From JBBQKG01 sp038326655 (GTDB lineage Bacteria > Actinomycetota > Thermoleophilia > Solirubrobacterales > JBBDJG01): a DNA stretch of 64,000 nucleotides. The notes beneath the pieces are model-generated. The model was not told the origin of the DNA and made no database searches. It worked only from the letters and a program-made list of their open reading frames with translations. The DNA is taken from the NCBI GenBank assembly GCA_038326655.1, contig JBBQKG010000003.1, forward strand, positions 1 through 64,000. Direction: 5' to 3'. Of the stretch, positions 1 through 7,941 are shown piece by piece. A program made the position numbers and the translations under genes. Every line of letters begins with the position of its first letter. Positions within the stretch are counted from its first letter, which is position 1.

Positions 1-302
1 AGGGCAACGCGATCATCCGGATCACCGACCACTACAACGGTCCCGGCCTGAACGAGGCCGCCACCGTGCAGGACATCCCGTTCCCAGTGAACGCGACCTG
101 CGCGAACACGGCGGACACCGGTACGGGTGGCCTTTGCACCGTCAACACCACCGCTAACGCGACGGTGCCTGGCGCGGTGAAGGACACGCAGCGGGCGATC
201 GTCGAGATCCAGCAGATTCAGATCAGCGACGGTGGCGCCGACGGTCAGGTAGCGACCGCCGACAACACCCTCTTCGGAGTGCAGGGAATCTTCATTCCGT
301 AG
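1..302 (+). CDS. Secreted/repeat protein, C-terminal fragment
   Basis: This is the 3' end of a gene that begins before the window; the open frame runs from base 3 to the TAG at 300-302. The roughly 99 visible residues match the C-terminal domain of the protein at 2379-3755. Shared features are an ITD motif, two cysteines about 14 residues apart, a NTTA(N/D)A.VPG motif, a RAI.E segment and an ending of the form QG(I/V)F(I/V)P. The function is unknown. By analogy with its complete paralogue it is probably exported. A strong terminator follows 28 bases downstream. Confidence 0.7.
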   Translation, partial: GNAIIRITDHYNGPGLNEAATVQDIPFPVNATCANTADTGTGGLCTVNTTANATVPGAVKDTQRAIVEIQQIQISDGGADGQVATADNTLFGVQGIFIP

Positions 303-330
303 AACGCGCCGAGAGCCGCAAGGCTCGCCT

Positions 331-366
331 GGACCGGGGCGCTCGGAAGCGCCCCGGTCCTTTTTT
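331..366 (+). terminator. Rho-independent terminator
   Basis: A perfect 13-bp stem (331-343 with 348-360) with a CGGA loop is followed directly by six T residues (361-366). It ends the transcript of the secreted protein fragment and separates it from the sigma factor gene. Confidence 0.93.
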
Positions 367-384
367 GTGCCGCGAAAGGATTGA

Positions 385-408
385 TTCCCGCATAGCTTCC
401 CGCATAGC
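385..408 (+). repeat. Tandem 12-bp direct repeat upstream of sigma gene
   Basis: The 12-mer TTCCCGCATAGC occurs twice back to back (385-396, 397-408), followed by a partial third start (TTCC). It lies about 55 bases before the GTG start of the sigma factor gene. It could be a binding site for a dimeric regulator or a chance duplication; the sequence does not decide. Confidence 0.8.
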
Positions 409-461
409 TTCCGGGCTGAAGGGGAAGTAAGAGCAACGACCGGCCAGGGAGGCTTCTACCC

Positions 462-1538
462 GTGGGAAGCGTGCAGGAGATGACCAGCCAGACCCAGATC
501 GCTGCGTTCCTCAGTGAAGGCGAGGAAAACGGCTGCATCGAGCTGTCGCGGCTGAGCCAGCTCGTCGATGCGCTCGATCTCGACGAGGACGCCGTCGAGG
601 CGCTCTTCGACGAGACCCAGGCCCGCCGGATCGAGCTGAGCGACGACTGCGGCCGCGACGTGCCCGAGCACGTCTCGTACGCGAACCAGGACCTCGCAGT
701 CGTCACGACCGATTCGCTGCAGCTGTTCCTGCAGGAAGTCCGCCGCTACCCGTTGCTGAACGCACCGGAGGAGATCGACCTCGCGAAGCGGATCGAGCGT
801 GGGGACAACCACGCGAAGCACCGCATGATCAACTCCAACCTCCGGCTCGTGGTCTCGATCGCGCGGCGCTACCAGGGGCACGAGCTCGCGCTTCTCGACC
901 TCATCCAGGAGGGCATCCTTGGCCTGATCCGGGCGACCGAGAAGTTCGACTGGCGGCGGGGCTACAAGTTCTCGACCTACGCCACGTGGTGGATCAGGCA
1001 AGCCGTCGAGCGCGGCATCGCGAACGGCTCACGGATGATTCGGCTGCCGGTTTACATAGTGGAGCGTGAGCGGCGCATCGCACGCACGGAGCACGCCCTC
1101 GCGATCAGGCTGGGCCGCCCTCCGACCGAGGAGGAGATCGCGCGGGCGGCGGAGCTCCCCCTCAAGCATGTGCGCGAGGTCAAGTCGGTCCCCCGCACCG
1201 TCACGAGCCTCGACAAGCCGGTCGGTGAGGGGCACGAGACACCTTTTGGCGAGCTGCTCGAAAGCGATCGCACGGAGCCCGCCGAAGAGGTGGAGGTGAG
1301 TCTGCAGGAGGAGGCCCTTCGCGGGGCGCTCGAGGGTCTGCCCGAGGAGGAGCGACGCGTGATCGAGCTGCGCTACGGGCTCACCGGCGATCAGCGCCCG
1401 CGAACCCTCGAGCAGGTGGTCGAGCGGCTCGGCATCTCCCGTAACCGGGTTCGCAAGCTCGAGGCGCAGGGGCTCTCGCATCTGGCCGCGCGCCGCGAGA
1501 TTGCCGCGATGGGCTCATCGGTCGAATCCTCTCGCTGA
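462..1538 (+). CDS. RNA polymerase sigma-70 factor, group 1/2 (RpoD/SigA-like)
   Basis: A 358-residue sigma-70 protein that would direct core RNA polymerase to promoters. Residues 1-65 resemble region 1.1. Region 1.2 starts near residue 83 (LQLFLQEVRRYPLL). Regions 2.3-2.4 include YKFSTYATWWIRQAVERG at about 168-186, and region 4.2 has the helix-turn-helix SRNRVRKLEAQGL. Region 4.2 and the end of region 2.4 differ from the usual primary-sigma text (TRERIRQIEAKAL), so a group 2 stationary or stress factor is more likely than the housekeeping factor. The GTG at 462 is chosen because GGGAGG (447-452) sits nine bases upstream; the ATG at 480 has no well-spaced site. A tandem 12-bp repeat precedes it. 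Confidence 0.93.
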   Translation: MGSVQEMTSQTQIAAFLSEGEENGCIELSRLSQLVDALDLDEDAVEALFDETQARRIELSDDCGRDVPEHVSYANQDLAVVTTDSLQLFLQEVRRYPLLNAPEEIDLAKRIERGDNHAKHRMINSNLRLVVSIARRYQGHELALLDLIQEGILGLIRATEKFDWRRGYKFSTYATWWIRQAVERGIANGSRMIRLPVYIVERERRIARTEHALAIRLGRPPTEEEIARAAELPLKHVREVKSVPRTVTSLDKPVGEGHETPFGELLESDRTEPAEEVEVSLQEEALRGALEGLPEEERRVIELRYGLTGDQRPRTLEQVVERLGISRNRVRKLEAQGLSHLAARREIAAMGSSVESSR

Positions 1539-1563
1539 GCCGAACCGAGCGGCGCGCCACCTT

Positions 1564-2265
1564 TCACGGAAGCGGCACGCGGCCGCCGCCTTGGTCTGTG
1601 CCGGTTTGCCGGCCGGTCTGCGCCGCTCGCACGCCGAGCTCGATCTGCGCCAGCATCAGGCCACCGGCGACGTGGCCGACCACCTTGCCGCTCTTCGAGA
1701 CGAAGAAGGTCTCGGGGACGCCCGTCGAGCCCAGGGCCCGGGCCGTCTCGGCGCGCTTCTCCTCGAGCGACGGATACGTGATGTCGTACTCCTTCCGGAA
1801 GCGCTTGGCGGCTTCGGCCGTGTCCCCGACGTTCAGGCCGAGGAAGAGCACGCCCCGTGGCCCCAGGCGCTCCCACTCGGATTGCAGTGTGCGTGCCTCC
1901 GCCCGGCACGGCGTGCAGTCGGAGGACCATATGTTGAGGACGATTGGCGCGCCTTGAAGCTGGCCAAGGCTGATCGGGCCCTGGGAGCCCACCTTGCCGC
2001 TGAGCCTGGTCGGCACGGAGCCCCTGTCGAGCACTTGGAGCGAGGCGCCGCCGGACTTGCCGAGCGTTCGGCCCGATCCCGAGTCCGATGAGCCGGGCGG
2101 GGAGAGGCGCTTGCCCGACGGCCTCGGGGCGGTGGTCTGGGTCTGCACGGGCTCAGGAGACGATCCCCCGTCCCCCGAGTCGATCAGGCTCGAGAGCACG
2201 ATCGCGAGCAGCGCAACCGGCACGATCACCACCGCCGCGAGCGCCGCGACCCGCCGCCTGCTCAT
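1564..2265 (-). CDS. TlpA-like membrane-anchored thioredoxin
   Basis: A 233-residue thiol-disulfide oxidoreductase. Residues 8-28 form a signal anchor, followed by a Ser/Pro/Gly-rich linker to about residue 70. The thioredoxin fold carries the redox motif CTPC at 117-120 (IWSSDCTPCRAEA) and the cis-proline at 184 (TGVPETFF). Such proteins act outside the membrane in disulfide reduction or cytochrome c maturation; no cytochrome gene is near, so the partner is unknown. The gene converges with the sigma factor gene (25 bases between stops) and diverges from the secreted repeat protein gene. Confidence 0.9.
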   Translation of the reverse strand: MSRRRVAALAAVVIVPVALLAIVLSSLIDSGDGGSSPEPVQTQTTAPRPSGKRLSPPGSSDSGSGRTLGKSGGASLQVLDRGSVPTRLSGKVGSQGPISLGQLQGAPIVLNIWSSDCTPCRAEARTLQSEWERLGPRGVLFLGLNVGDTAEAAKRFRKEYDITYPSLEEKRAETARALGSTGVPETFFVSKSGKVVGHVAGGLMLAQIELGVRAAQTGRQTGTDQGGGRVPLP

Positions 2266-2378
2266 CTAGAACCAACTCCTGACATCTATGTCATGACAGA
2301 AAAAGCGCCTAGACCGCGCTTCTGTGTTACGATCGCGCCTGTCGTGCAGGGGTTCTCTTTTCGCGGGAGGGGTTAGTT

Positions 2379-3755
2379 TTGACCATGTTTCGCAGCGCAT
2401 CACGCTTGCAGCTTTTCATCTTGGCGCTTGCAGCAGCACTGTTCGTGATTCCTGCTGCCGCGCAGGCCACGCCGACATTCCTGTCGGCCATCAACATCTC
2501 AGACCCGGGACAGGACGGCTTCGAGCCTCAGGTCGCCGTCGATGGTTCCGGCAACGTGATCTCGGTTTGGACGAGATCCGACGGCACGAACTTCAGGATC
2601 CAGTCCGCCAACCGCACCCCGAGCGGCACCTGGTCCTCGCCTCAGACGGTCTCCGATCCGCTCCAGAGCGCTTCCTCGCCTCAGGTCGCGGTCGACCCGT
2701 CCGGAAACGCCGTTGTAGTTTGGACGCGGTCCGACGGAACCAACCTTCGGATCCAGGTGGCCTACCGCCCGGCCGGCGGTAGCTTCGGCGCCTCCACGAC
2801 CGTCTCGGCGGCCGGTCAGGACGCAAGCGCCCCGGACGTCTCGATGGACAACAGTGGCAACGCGCTCGTTACGTGGGAGCGCACGGACGGCACCAAGCTC
2901 CGTGTGCAGGCCGCGATTCGCTCGCCCGGTGCGGGTGGCGTGTTCGGCGCGATCTCGACGCTTTCTCCGGCCGGACAGGACGCTTTCGAGCCGAAGGCCG
3001 CGGCAGGGCCGAACGTCGACAGCAACGGCGTGGTCGTGTGGACGCGCTCGGATGGGACCAACCTCCGCGTGCAGTCGTCGCGCCGCCGGGACGTGCCCGG
3101 CTTTGCGCGGCCGAAGGGTGCGACCCCGACCCGGATCTCGCTGGTGCCTTCGTACACCGAGTGCACCGCGGGGAACAGAGTTCACGGCGCACCGCTCGCC
3201 TACCCGTCGTGCGCACCGCCTGTGCAGCGCTCGAGCGTGCTGACGATGGGCACCCCCGACGCGAACGGCGGCGGCGGCCCGAATGCCAACTTCATCGGCT
3301 CGGTCCGGTACATCGTGATCGCCGGCAACCCGGCGACGGAGGCCGACGAGGCTGACGTGAGGCTGATCGTGAGCCTTGCCGACGTCCGGAACAACCCGGC
3401 GCTGACAGACTACGTCGGCAAGGTGCTCGTGACCTCGGACCTGAGGATCACTGACCAGCTGAACTCGCCCGAGAGTCCCGAGCCGGGCACGATGCAGACG
3501 ATCAAGTACGAGTTCCCGGTCGACTGCGTCGCGACGCCGACGATCACCACGTCGGGTTCGACTTGCAACCTGAACACCACTGCGGACGCGATCGTCCCCG
3601 GCACGCTGGTCGAGGGCAAGCGCGCGATCTGGGAGCTCGGTGAAGTCACCGTCGACGACGCCGGCCCCAACAACACCGGCTACGAGAGCTGCCCGCCGAC
3701 CTGCGGCGATGGCGACGAGTCGACGTTCCTCCGACAGGGCGTATTCGTTCCTTAA
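2379..3755 (+). CDS. Secreted repeat protein with paralogous C-terminal domain
   Basis: A 458-residue protein of unknown function. A signal peptide (about residues 1-30, cleavage likely after AQA) is followed by four repeats of about 51 residues, each containing a core like VVWTRSDGTNLRIQ (near 62, 113, 164 and 219). These resemble BNR/beta-propeller blades. The remaining C-terminal domain (235-458) has spaced cysteines and ends QGVFVP; it is paralogous to the fragment at 1-302. Start: TTG at 2379 has GGGAGG (2365-2370) eight bases upstream; the ATG at 2385 is the alternative. TTACGAT near 2327 could be a -10 element. Probably a cell-surface or extracellular protein. Confidence 0.85.
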   Translation: MTMFRSASRLQLFILALAAALFVIPAAAQATPTFLSAINISDPGQDGFEPQVAVDGSGNVISVWTRSDGTNFRIQSANRTPSGTWSSPQTVSDPLQSASSPQVAVDPSGNAVVVWTRSDGTNLRIQVAYRPAGGSFGASTTVSAAGQDASAPDVSMDNSGNALVTWERTDGTKLRVQAAIRSPGAGGVFGAISTLSPAGQDAFEPKAAAGPNVDSNGVVVWTRSDGTNLRVQSSRRRDVPGFARPKGATPTRISLVPSYTECTAGNRVHGAPLAYPSCAPPVQRSSVLTMGTPDANGGGGPNANFIGSVRYIVIAGNPATEADEADVRLIVSLADVRNNPALTDYVGKVLVTSDLRITDQLNSPESPEPGTMQTIKYEFPVDCVATPTITTSGSTCNLNTTADAIVPGTLVEGKRAIWELGEVTVDDAGPNNTGYESCPPTCGDGDESTFLRQGVFVP

Positions 3756-3800
3756 GAGGAGCCTCGCGACACGCCGCGCAAGCGGCGGAAGAGAGAACCC

Positions 3801-3826
3801 GAAGCGCCCGGCTTGCCGGGCGCTTC
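3801..3826 (+). terminator. Hairpin with CTTG tetraloop (terminator-like)
   Basis: An 11-bp perfect stem (3801-3811 with 3816-3826) closes a CTTG loop, with GCTT after it but no T-run. It lies between convergent genes (stop at 3755, stop at 3859) and may end transcription from both sides. It is a member of the CTTG/CAAG hairpin set described in the findings. Confidence 0.65.
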
Positions 3827-3858
3827 GCTTGGTGGGACTCGAGCCGGCCCGGCGGGCG

Positions 3859-4485
3859 TCAGGCGGCGCCGCCAGGCGGCAGCGGCTGGCCCTCGAGCAC
3901 CGACTCGGCGACGTTCACGACCGTCCGGTTGGTCGCACGCGCCCGGCTTCGAAGCAGCTCGAAGGCCGCCCGTTCGCCGAGCTGATGCCGCTCCATGAGA
4001 ATGCCCTTCGCGCGCTCCACGAGCGCGCGCCGGCGCAGCGCCCCCTCGAGGCTCTCGACCTCCTCCGAAAGCTCTCCCTGTTCCTCGAACCGCCGCTTTG
4101 CGATCTCGATCGAGGCCTGCAGCGCATCGGGCTCGGCCGGCGTCGAGAGCGCATAGGCGCCGAACTCCGCCGCGCGCGCCGCAAACTCGGCGTCGGCTCC
4201 ATTCGCCTGGACTATCACAGGGCAGATGCCCTCCTCGACGACCTCACGGATCAGGTCGAGCGCATGCTCGGCGTCCTCGTGGAGCGCGATCACGGCGAGC
4301 TCCGGCGACTCCTCCCGCACTGCGCGGGCAACGCCTGTTGCGGCCAACTCGTGGGCGACCACCTCATGCCCCAGGCTGCGGGCCAGCTCAGCTATGTGCG
4401 CGAGTGTTCCTGCGTCCTCGTCGGCGACGAGGATGCGAAGGCGCACGGGTTGCAAGGCCGCCGGCTCGCGCTGGGCGCCATCCAT
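3859..4485 (-). CDS. ANTAR-domain antiterminator with degenerate receiver
   Basis: A 208-residue protein with an N-terminal receiver-like domain (about 15-130) and a C-terminal ANTAR RNA-binding domain (ERAKGILMERHQLGERAAF). ANTAR proteins bind paired hexaloop hairpins in mRNA leaders and prevent termination. The acidic pair survives (ADED), but the phospho-acceptor position reads PELAVIALHED, with Ala for Asp. The conserved Thr/Ser (PVIVQAN) and the Lys (LSTP) are also lost. Phosphorylation control is therefore unlikely. The start at 4485 (ATG, with AAGGG four bases upstream) is chosen over the much longer open frame, whose upstream part lies antisense to rpmG and secE. It diverges from rpmG. 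Confidence 0.9.
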   Translation of the reverse strand: MDGAQREPAALQPVRLRILVADEDAGTLAHIAELARSLGHEVVAHELAATGVARAVREESPELAVIALHEDAEHALDLIREVVEEGICPVIVQANGADAEFAARAAEFGAYALSTPAEPDALQASIEIAKRRFEEQGELSEEVESLEGALRRRALVERAKGILMERHQLGERAAFELLRSRARATNRTVVNVAESVLEGQPLPPGGAA

Positions 4486-4545
4486 GGTGCCCTTAATACC
4501 TCTTCGGCGCCCGACTTTGCAAGTCCCGCCGTGGGCCCGACACGC

Positions 4546-4584
4546 TATCCTTGTCGTCGACCGCGCGGGGCGCCGCGGTTTTTT
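4546..4584 (+). promoter_or_regulatory. rpmG leader: -10 element plus attenuator-like hairpin
   Basis: TATCCT (4546-4551) fits the -10 pattern seen elsewhere in this window. Just downstream, CCGCG (4561-4565) pairs with CGCGG (4574-4578) and is followed by six T (4579-4584). This terminator-like hairpin sits in the 5' leader, about 35 bases before the rpmG start, so it may act as an attenuator. No good -35 is seen. Confidence 0.5.
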
Positions 4585-4619
4585 GTCGCCTGCGCAACCC
4601 CGGCACGCTTTAGAGGTAA

Positions 4620-4784
4620 ATGGCTCGCGGAGAAGTCCGAATCGCGGTGACGCTGGCTTGCGAGGAATGCAAGCGGCGGAACTACCAGACAGACAAGAAC
4701 CGGCGCAACGATCCGGAGCGGATCGAGATGCGCAAGTACTGTCGGTGGTGCGGGCGTCACACCCCGCACAAGGAAACGCGCTAG
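4620..4784 (+). CDS. rpmG: Ribosomal protein L33 (zinc form)
   Basis: This 54-residue protein begins MARGEVRIAVTLACEECKRR and has the two zinc-binding pairs CEEC (14-17) and CRWC (41-44) of the C+ form of L33, a 50S subunit protein near the E site. AGAGGT lies just upstream of the ATG. It is the first gene of the rpmG-secE-nusG-rplKA run, the usual actinobacterial order; secE follows after 15 bases. Confidence 0.96.
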   Translation: MARGEVRIAVTLACEECKRRNYQTDKNRRNDPERIEMRKYCRWCGRHTPHKETR

Positions 4785-4799
4785 CCGCGCGCTGGATAA

Positions 4800-5411
4800 A
4801 TGGCGCGTACCCGGCAAAAGGCCAAGCAGCGGCAGGCGAAGCGCCGCGAGGAGGAGCGCAAGGCTTCCGGCACCACCGGGCCGAAGCCACCGTCGAACCC
4901 GGCCGAGCAGGCGGTCGTGCAGCAAGCGGAGGCCTACGAGGTGGGCGACACGCTCGAGGAGGCCGGTGGAGACGTAGACGAGGCCGCGGAGCGTCTCGAG
5001 GCGGAGCCCTCCGACGAGGTCGTGCGACCGGTCGAGGCACCTGAGCCACGGGAGGCCCCGCCGGCGCGCAGCGCGACCGAGACCCGACGGAAAGAGCGCA
5101 AGCCCAAGGCGGCCGAGGACGACGGCGACGGCCGCGGCGGCAAGGGCGGCCGCCGGGGTGGTGGGGCCGGTCGAGGGGGCGCGCCACGGCGAGAGCGCAA
5201 GCCCGAGCCGCGGAGGCGCGAAGCACGACAGCGCAGTCGTCTGATCAACTTCATGATCCAGGTATGGGCCGAGCTGCGCCGCGTACAGTGGCCCGACCGC
5301 ACGCAGGTCACGCAGGCGACCGGCGTGGTGATCGTCTTTTGCCTGGTGGCGGGGCTCTATCTCGCCTGGTGGGACTTCATTTTCAGCAAACTAGTAAAGG
5401 CAATTCTCTGA
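4800..5411 (+). CDS. secE: Preprotein translocase subunit SecE with long N-terminal extension
   Basis: A 203-residue protein. Only residues 149-203 are the SecE domain: an amphipathic helix (VWAELRRVQWPDRTQV) followed by one transmembrane helix (VVIVFCLVAGLYLAWW). SecE clamps SecY in the SecYEG export channel. The preceding 145 residues are low complexity, first acidic (Glu/Asp-rich, about 30-95), then basic and Gly/Arg-rich (95-148); they would face the cytoplasm. Short SecE forms are about 60-130 residues, so the extension is large. The stop is immediately followed by the nusG ATG. Confidence 0.95.
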   Translation: MARTRQKAKQRQAKRREEERKASGTTGPKPPSNPAEQAVVQQAEAYEVGDTLEEAGGDVDEAAERLEAEPSDEVVRPVEAPEPREAPPARSATETRRKERKPKAAEDDGDGRGGKGGRRGGGAGRGGAPRRERKPEPRRREARQRSRLINFMIQVWAELRRVQWPDRTQVTQATGVVIVFCLVAGLYLAWWDFIFSKLVKAIL

Positions 5412-5933
5412 ATGTTTCGCTGGTACGTAATCAATACCTACTCAGGCCACGAGAACAAGGTCAAGCACAACATCGAGCACCGCGTCGCAACGATGGACGA
5501 GCAGGCGAAGGTGCGGCAGGTGGTCGTGCCGACCGAGCAGATAACCGAGATGCAGAACGGCCAGCGCATCCAGAAGGAGCAGCGGACGATGCCCGGCTAT
5601 GTGCTCGTGAACATGGACATGAACGACGAGACATGGACGCTGGTGAAGAACACTCCTGGCGTGACGGGGTTCGTCGGAACGCGTGACAAGCCAGTACCCC
5701 TGAGCCAGCCCGAGGTCGACCGGCTGCTACACCGCGAGACCGCCGAGCGCCCGCGCACGCGTGCCCAGTTCTCGATCGGTGAGTCCGTGAAGGTGATCTC
5801 GGGACCGCTGTCGGACTTCTCGGGCGAGATCGCCGAGATCAACGAGGATGCCGCGAAGCTCAAGGTGCTGGTGTCGATCTTCGGCCGCGAAACTCCGGTC
5901 GAGGTCGGCTATGACCAGGTCAAGAAGATCTAA
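5412..5933 (+). CDS. nusG: Transcription termination/antitermination factor NusG
   Basis: A 173-residue NusG with an N-terminal NGN domain (starts WYVINTYSGHENKVKHNIEH) and a C-terminal KOW domain (FSIGESVKVISGPLSDFSGE). It binds the RNA polymerase clamp and links transcription to Rho or to the ribosome. It lacks the long N-terminal extension seen in many actinobacterial NusG proteins. The ATG abuts the secE stop codon, so translation is probably coupled. Confidence 0.97.
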   Translation: MFRWYVINTYSGHENKVKHNIEHRVATMDEQAKVRQVVVPTEQITEMQNGQRIQKEQRTMPGYVLVNMDMNDETWTLVKNTPGVTGFVGTRDKPVPLSQPEVDRLLHRETAERPRTRAQFSIGESVKVISGPLSDFSGEIAEINEDAAKLKVLVSIFGRETPVEVGYDQVKKI

Positions 5934-5948
5934 CGGGATCGAAGGCTG

Positions 5949-6371
5949 ATGGCCCGCAAAGTCCTCACGATGATCAAGCTGCAGATCCCCGCGGCCGCGG
6001 CGAACCCGGCGCCGCCGGTCGGGCCTGCGCTCGGCCAGCACGGTGTGAACATCATGGAGTTCTGCAAGGCGTTCAACGCGCAGACGCAGAGCGATGCCGG
6101 CACGATCATCCCGGTCGAGATCACTGTCTACGAGGATCGGTCGTTCACCTTCATCACGAAGACGCCGCCGGCCGCGGTGCTGATCAAGCAGGCGATCGGG
6201 ATCGACAAGGGCTCGGGCGAGCCGAATCGGGAAAAGGTCGGCAGGATCAGCCGCCAGCAGGTCCGTCAGATCGCCGAGACCAAGATGCCAGACCTGAACG
6301 CGAACGACGTGGACCAAGCGATGAAGATCATCGAGGGCACGGCCAGGTCGATGGGAGTTGATGTCGTATGA
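5949..6371 (+). CDS. rplK: Ribosomal protein L11
   Basis: A 140-residue L11, which forms the base of the L7/L12 stalk and the GTPase-associated centre on 23S rRNA. The N-terminal proline-rich motif PAPPVGPALGQHGVNIM is intact, and the C-terminal RNA-binding domain ends ARSMGVDVV. It overlaps rplA by four bases (ATGA), which indicates translational coupling. Confidence 0.97.
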   Translation: MARKVLTMIKLQIPAAAANPAPPVGPALGQHGVNIMEFCKAFNAQTQSDAGTIIPVEITVYEDRSFTFITKTPPAAVLIKQAIGIDKGSGEPNREKVGRISRQQVRQIAETKMPDLNANDVDQAMKIIEGTARSMGVDVV

Positions 6372-7108
6372 AGAGAAGCAAGCGCTACCGCGAGCTTCGC
6401 GAGCGGATCGATCGCACCCGGGAATATCCGCCGGGGGAGGCGGTCTCGACCGTCAAGTCCATGCATTCCGCGAAGTTTCCGGAGGCCGTTGAAGTCCACA
6501 TCCGCCTTGGCGTCAACGTCCGGCACGCGGATCAGCAGGTGCGAGGCACGATGGTGATGCCGAACGGGCTGGGTAAGGACGTCCGGGTTGCCGTCTTCGC
6601 CCAGGGCGACAAGGCCCGGGAGGCGGAGACCGCCGGCGCCGATGCGGTGGGCGCCGATGACCTCGCCGAGCGGGTGAGCGGTGGCTGGACCGACTTCGAC
6701 GTGGCGATCGCGACGCCGGACATGATGCCGGTGGTGGCGCGCCTGGGCCGGATCCTCGGCCCGCAGGGCAAGATGCCGAACCCGAAGGTGGGCACCGTCA
6801 CCGACGAGGTGGGACGTGCTGTCGAGCAGGCGAAGGCGGGCCGTGTCGAGTACCGCACGGACCGGACCGGGATCGTGCACCTCGTGATCGGCCGCGCCGA
6901 CTTCGAGGAGCGCGCGCTGCTCGAGAACTACGCTGCGCTGATCGACGAGATCGTGCGCGCGAGGCCAGCCGCCGCCAAGGGTCGCTACATCCAGTCGGTC
7001 ACGCTTGCCACCACGATGGGTCCGGGCATTCACGTCGACCCGACCAAGACACGTGACCTGCTCGACGAGCAGGCGGCGGAAGCGGCGGTAGCGGAAGGAG
7101 CGCTCTAG
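6368..7108 (+). CDS. rplA: Ribosomal protein L1
   Basis: A 246-residue L1, the mobile stalk protein near the E site and, in many bacteria, translational repressor of its own operon. The motif GPQGKMPNPKVGTVT is present, and the two-domain length is typical with a short Ala-rich C-terminal tail. The start overlaps the rplK stop (ATGA at 6368-6371). Confidence 0.97.
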   Translation: MKRSKRYRELRERIDRTREYPPGEAVSTVKSMHSAKFPEAVEVHIRLGVNVRHADQQVRGTMVMPNGLGKDVRVAVFAQGDKAREAETAGADAVGADDLAERVSGGWTDFDVAIATPDMMPVVARLGRILGPQGKMPNPKVGTVTDEVGRAVEQAKAGRVEYRTDRTGIVHLVIGRADFEERALLENYAALIDEIVRARPAAAKGRYIQSVTLATTMGPGIHVDPTKTRDLLDEQAAEAAVAEGAL

Positions 7109-7119
7109 CCGTACTGCGC

Positions 7120-7243
7120 TACCATCGCGCGACAAGACTTTCCAGCACCGCAGACGGTCGGCAGCCCAGGCACAAGCCCGGCCCAGGTGGATGGAGGAAG
7201 CAGTCCGAGCTTTCCCAACCCGCCTGCGTGCGGGTTTTTCATT
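7120..7243 (+). promoter_or_regulatory. rplJ promoter and L10-leader RNA
   Basis: TACCAT (7120-7125) is a likely -10 element. The leader that follows contains the purine-rich segment and GGAGGAAG stretch expected of the ribosomal L10 leader, and ends in a hairpin, ACCCGC (7218-7223) with GCGGGT (7230-7235), followed by T residues to 7239. In related bacteria this RNA binds L10/L7/L12 and represses the rplJL transcript. I assign it by position and by this terminal hairpin, not by a covariance model. Confidence 0.75.
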
Positions 7244-7264
7244 TATAGACTCCAGCGCCCAACT

Positions 7265-7939
7265 ATGAAGAGAGATCAAAAGACGCAGGTCGTGGAGGAG
7301 ATCGCCGCCCAGATCGGCGACGCCGAGGCGATCTACGCCGTCGACTACCGTGGCCTGACCGTGGCCCAGGCGGCCGAGCTTCGCCGGAATCTGCGCGACG
7401 CCGGTGCGAGCTTCCGGATCGTGAAGAACACGCTCACGCTTCGCGCTGCCGACAAGGCCGGCGCGGATCCGCTCAAAGCGCTGGTCGCGGAGGGGCCGAC
7501 GGCGCTCACCTTCGTCCAGGGCGACCCTGCGCTCGCGGCGAAGGCGCTCGACACGTTCTCGCGGCAGAAGCAGGTGCTGGAGCTGAAGGGCGGCGTGCTG
7601 GACGGCCGCGCACTCGGCGTCGACGAGCTCCGCACCCTCGCGCGGCTGCCGGGCCGTGACCAGCTGAACGCGCAGCTCGCGGGAATCGTGGCGTCGCCGC
7701 TGACCGGCCTGGTGCGCGGGCTCGGCGCGTTGCTCTCGGGTGTCGCGATCGCCCTGGGCCAGGTCCGGGAAAAGCGCGCCGCGGAGGCGCCCGCACCGGA
7801 AGCGCCGGCAGCAGAGCAAGCCCCGGCAGCAGAGCAAGCTTCAGCCGACCAGGCGCCCGCCGCAGAAGCCGGCGGCGACGAGCAGCCGGGTGGCGACGAA
7901 GAGCCAACAGATTCTGAACCAGAGAAGGAGGCGGAGTAG
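7265..7939 (+). CDS. rplJ: Ribosomal protein L10 with acidic C-terminal tail
   Basis: A 224-residue L10, the anchor for L7/L12 dimers on the ribosomal stalk. The start at the ATG of MKRDQKTQVVEEI is chosen because the longer frame would run back through the L10 leader. Residues 1-170 match L10 (YRGLTVAQAAELRRNLRDAG). The last ~55 residues are an Ala/Pro/Glu-rich tail with repeated PAAEQA units. rplL follows after two bases. Confidence 0.95.
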   Translation: MKRDQKTQVVEEIAAQIGDAEAIYAVDYRGLTVAQAAELRRNLRDAGASFRIVKNTLTLRAADKAGADPLKALVAEGPTALTFVQGDPALAAKALDTFSRQKQVLELKGGVLDGRALGVDELRTLARLPGRDQLNAQLAGIVASPLTGLVRGLGALLSGVAIALGQVREKRAAEAPAPEAPAAEQAPAAEQASADQAPAAEAGGDEQPGGDEEPTDSEPEKEAE

Positions 7940-7941
7940 CC

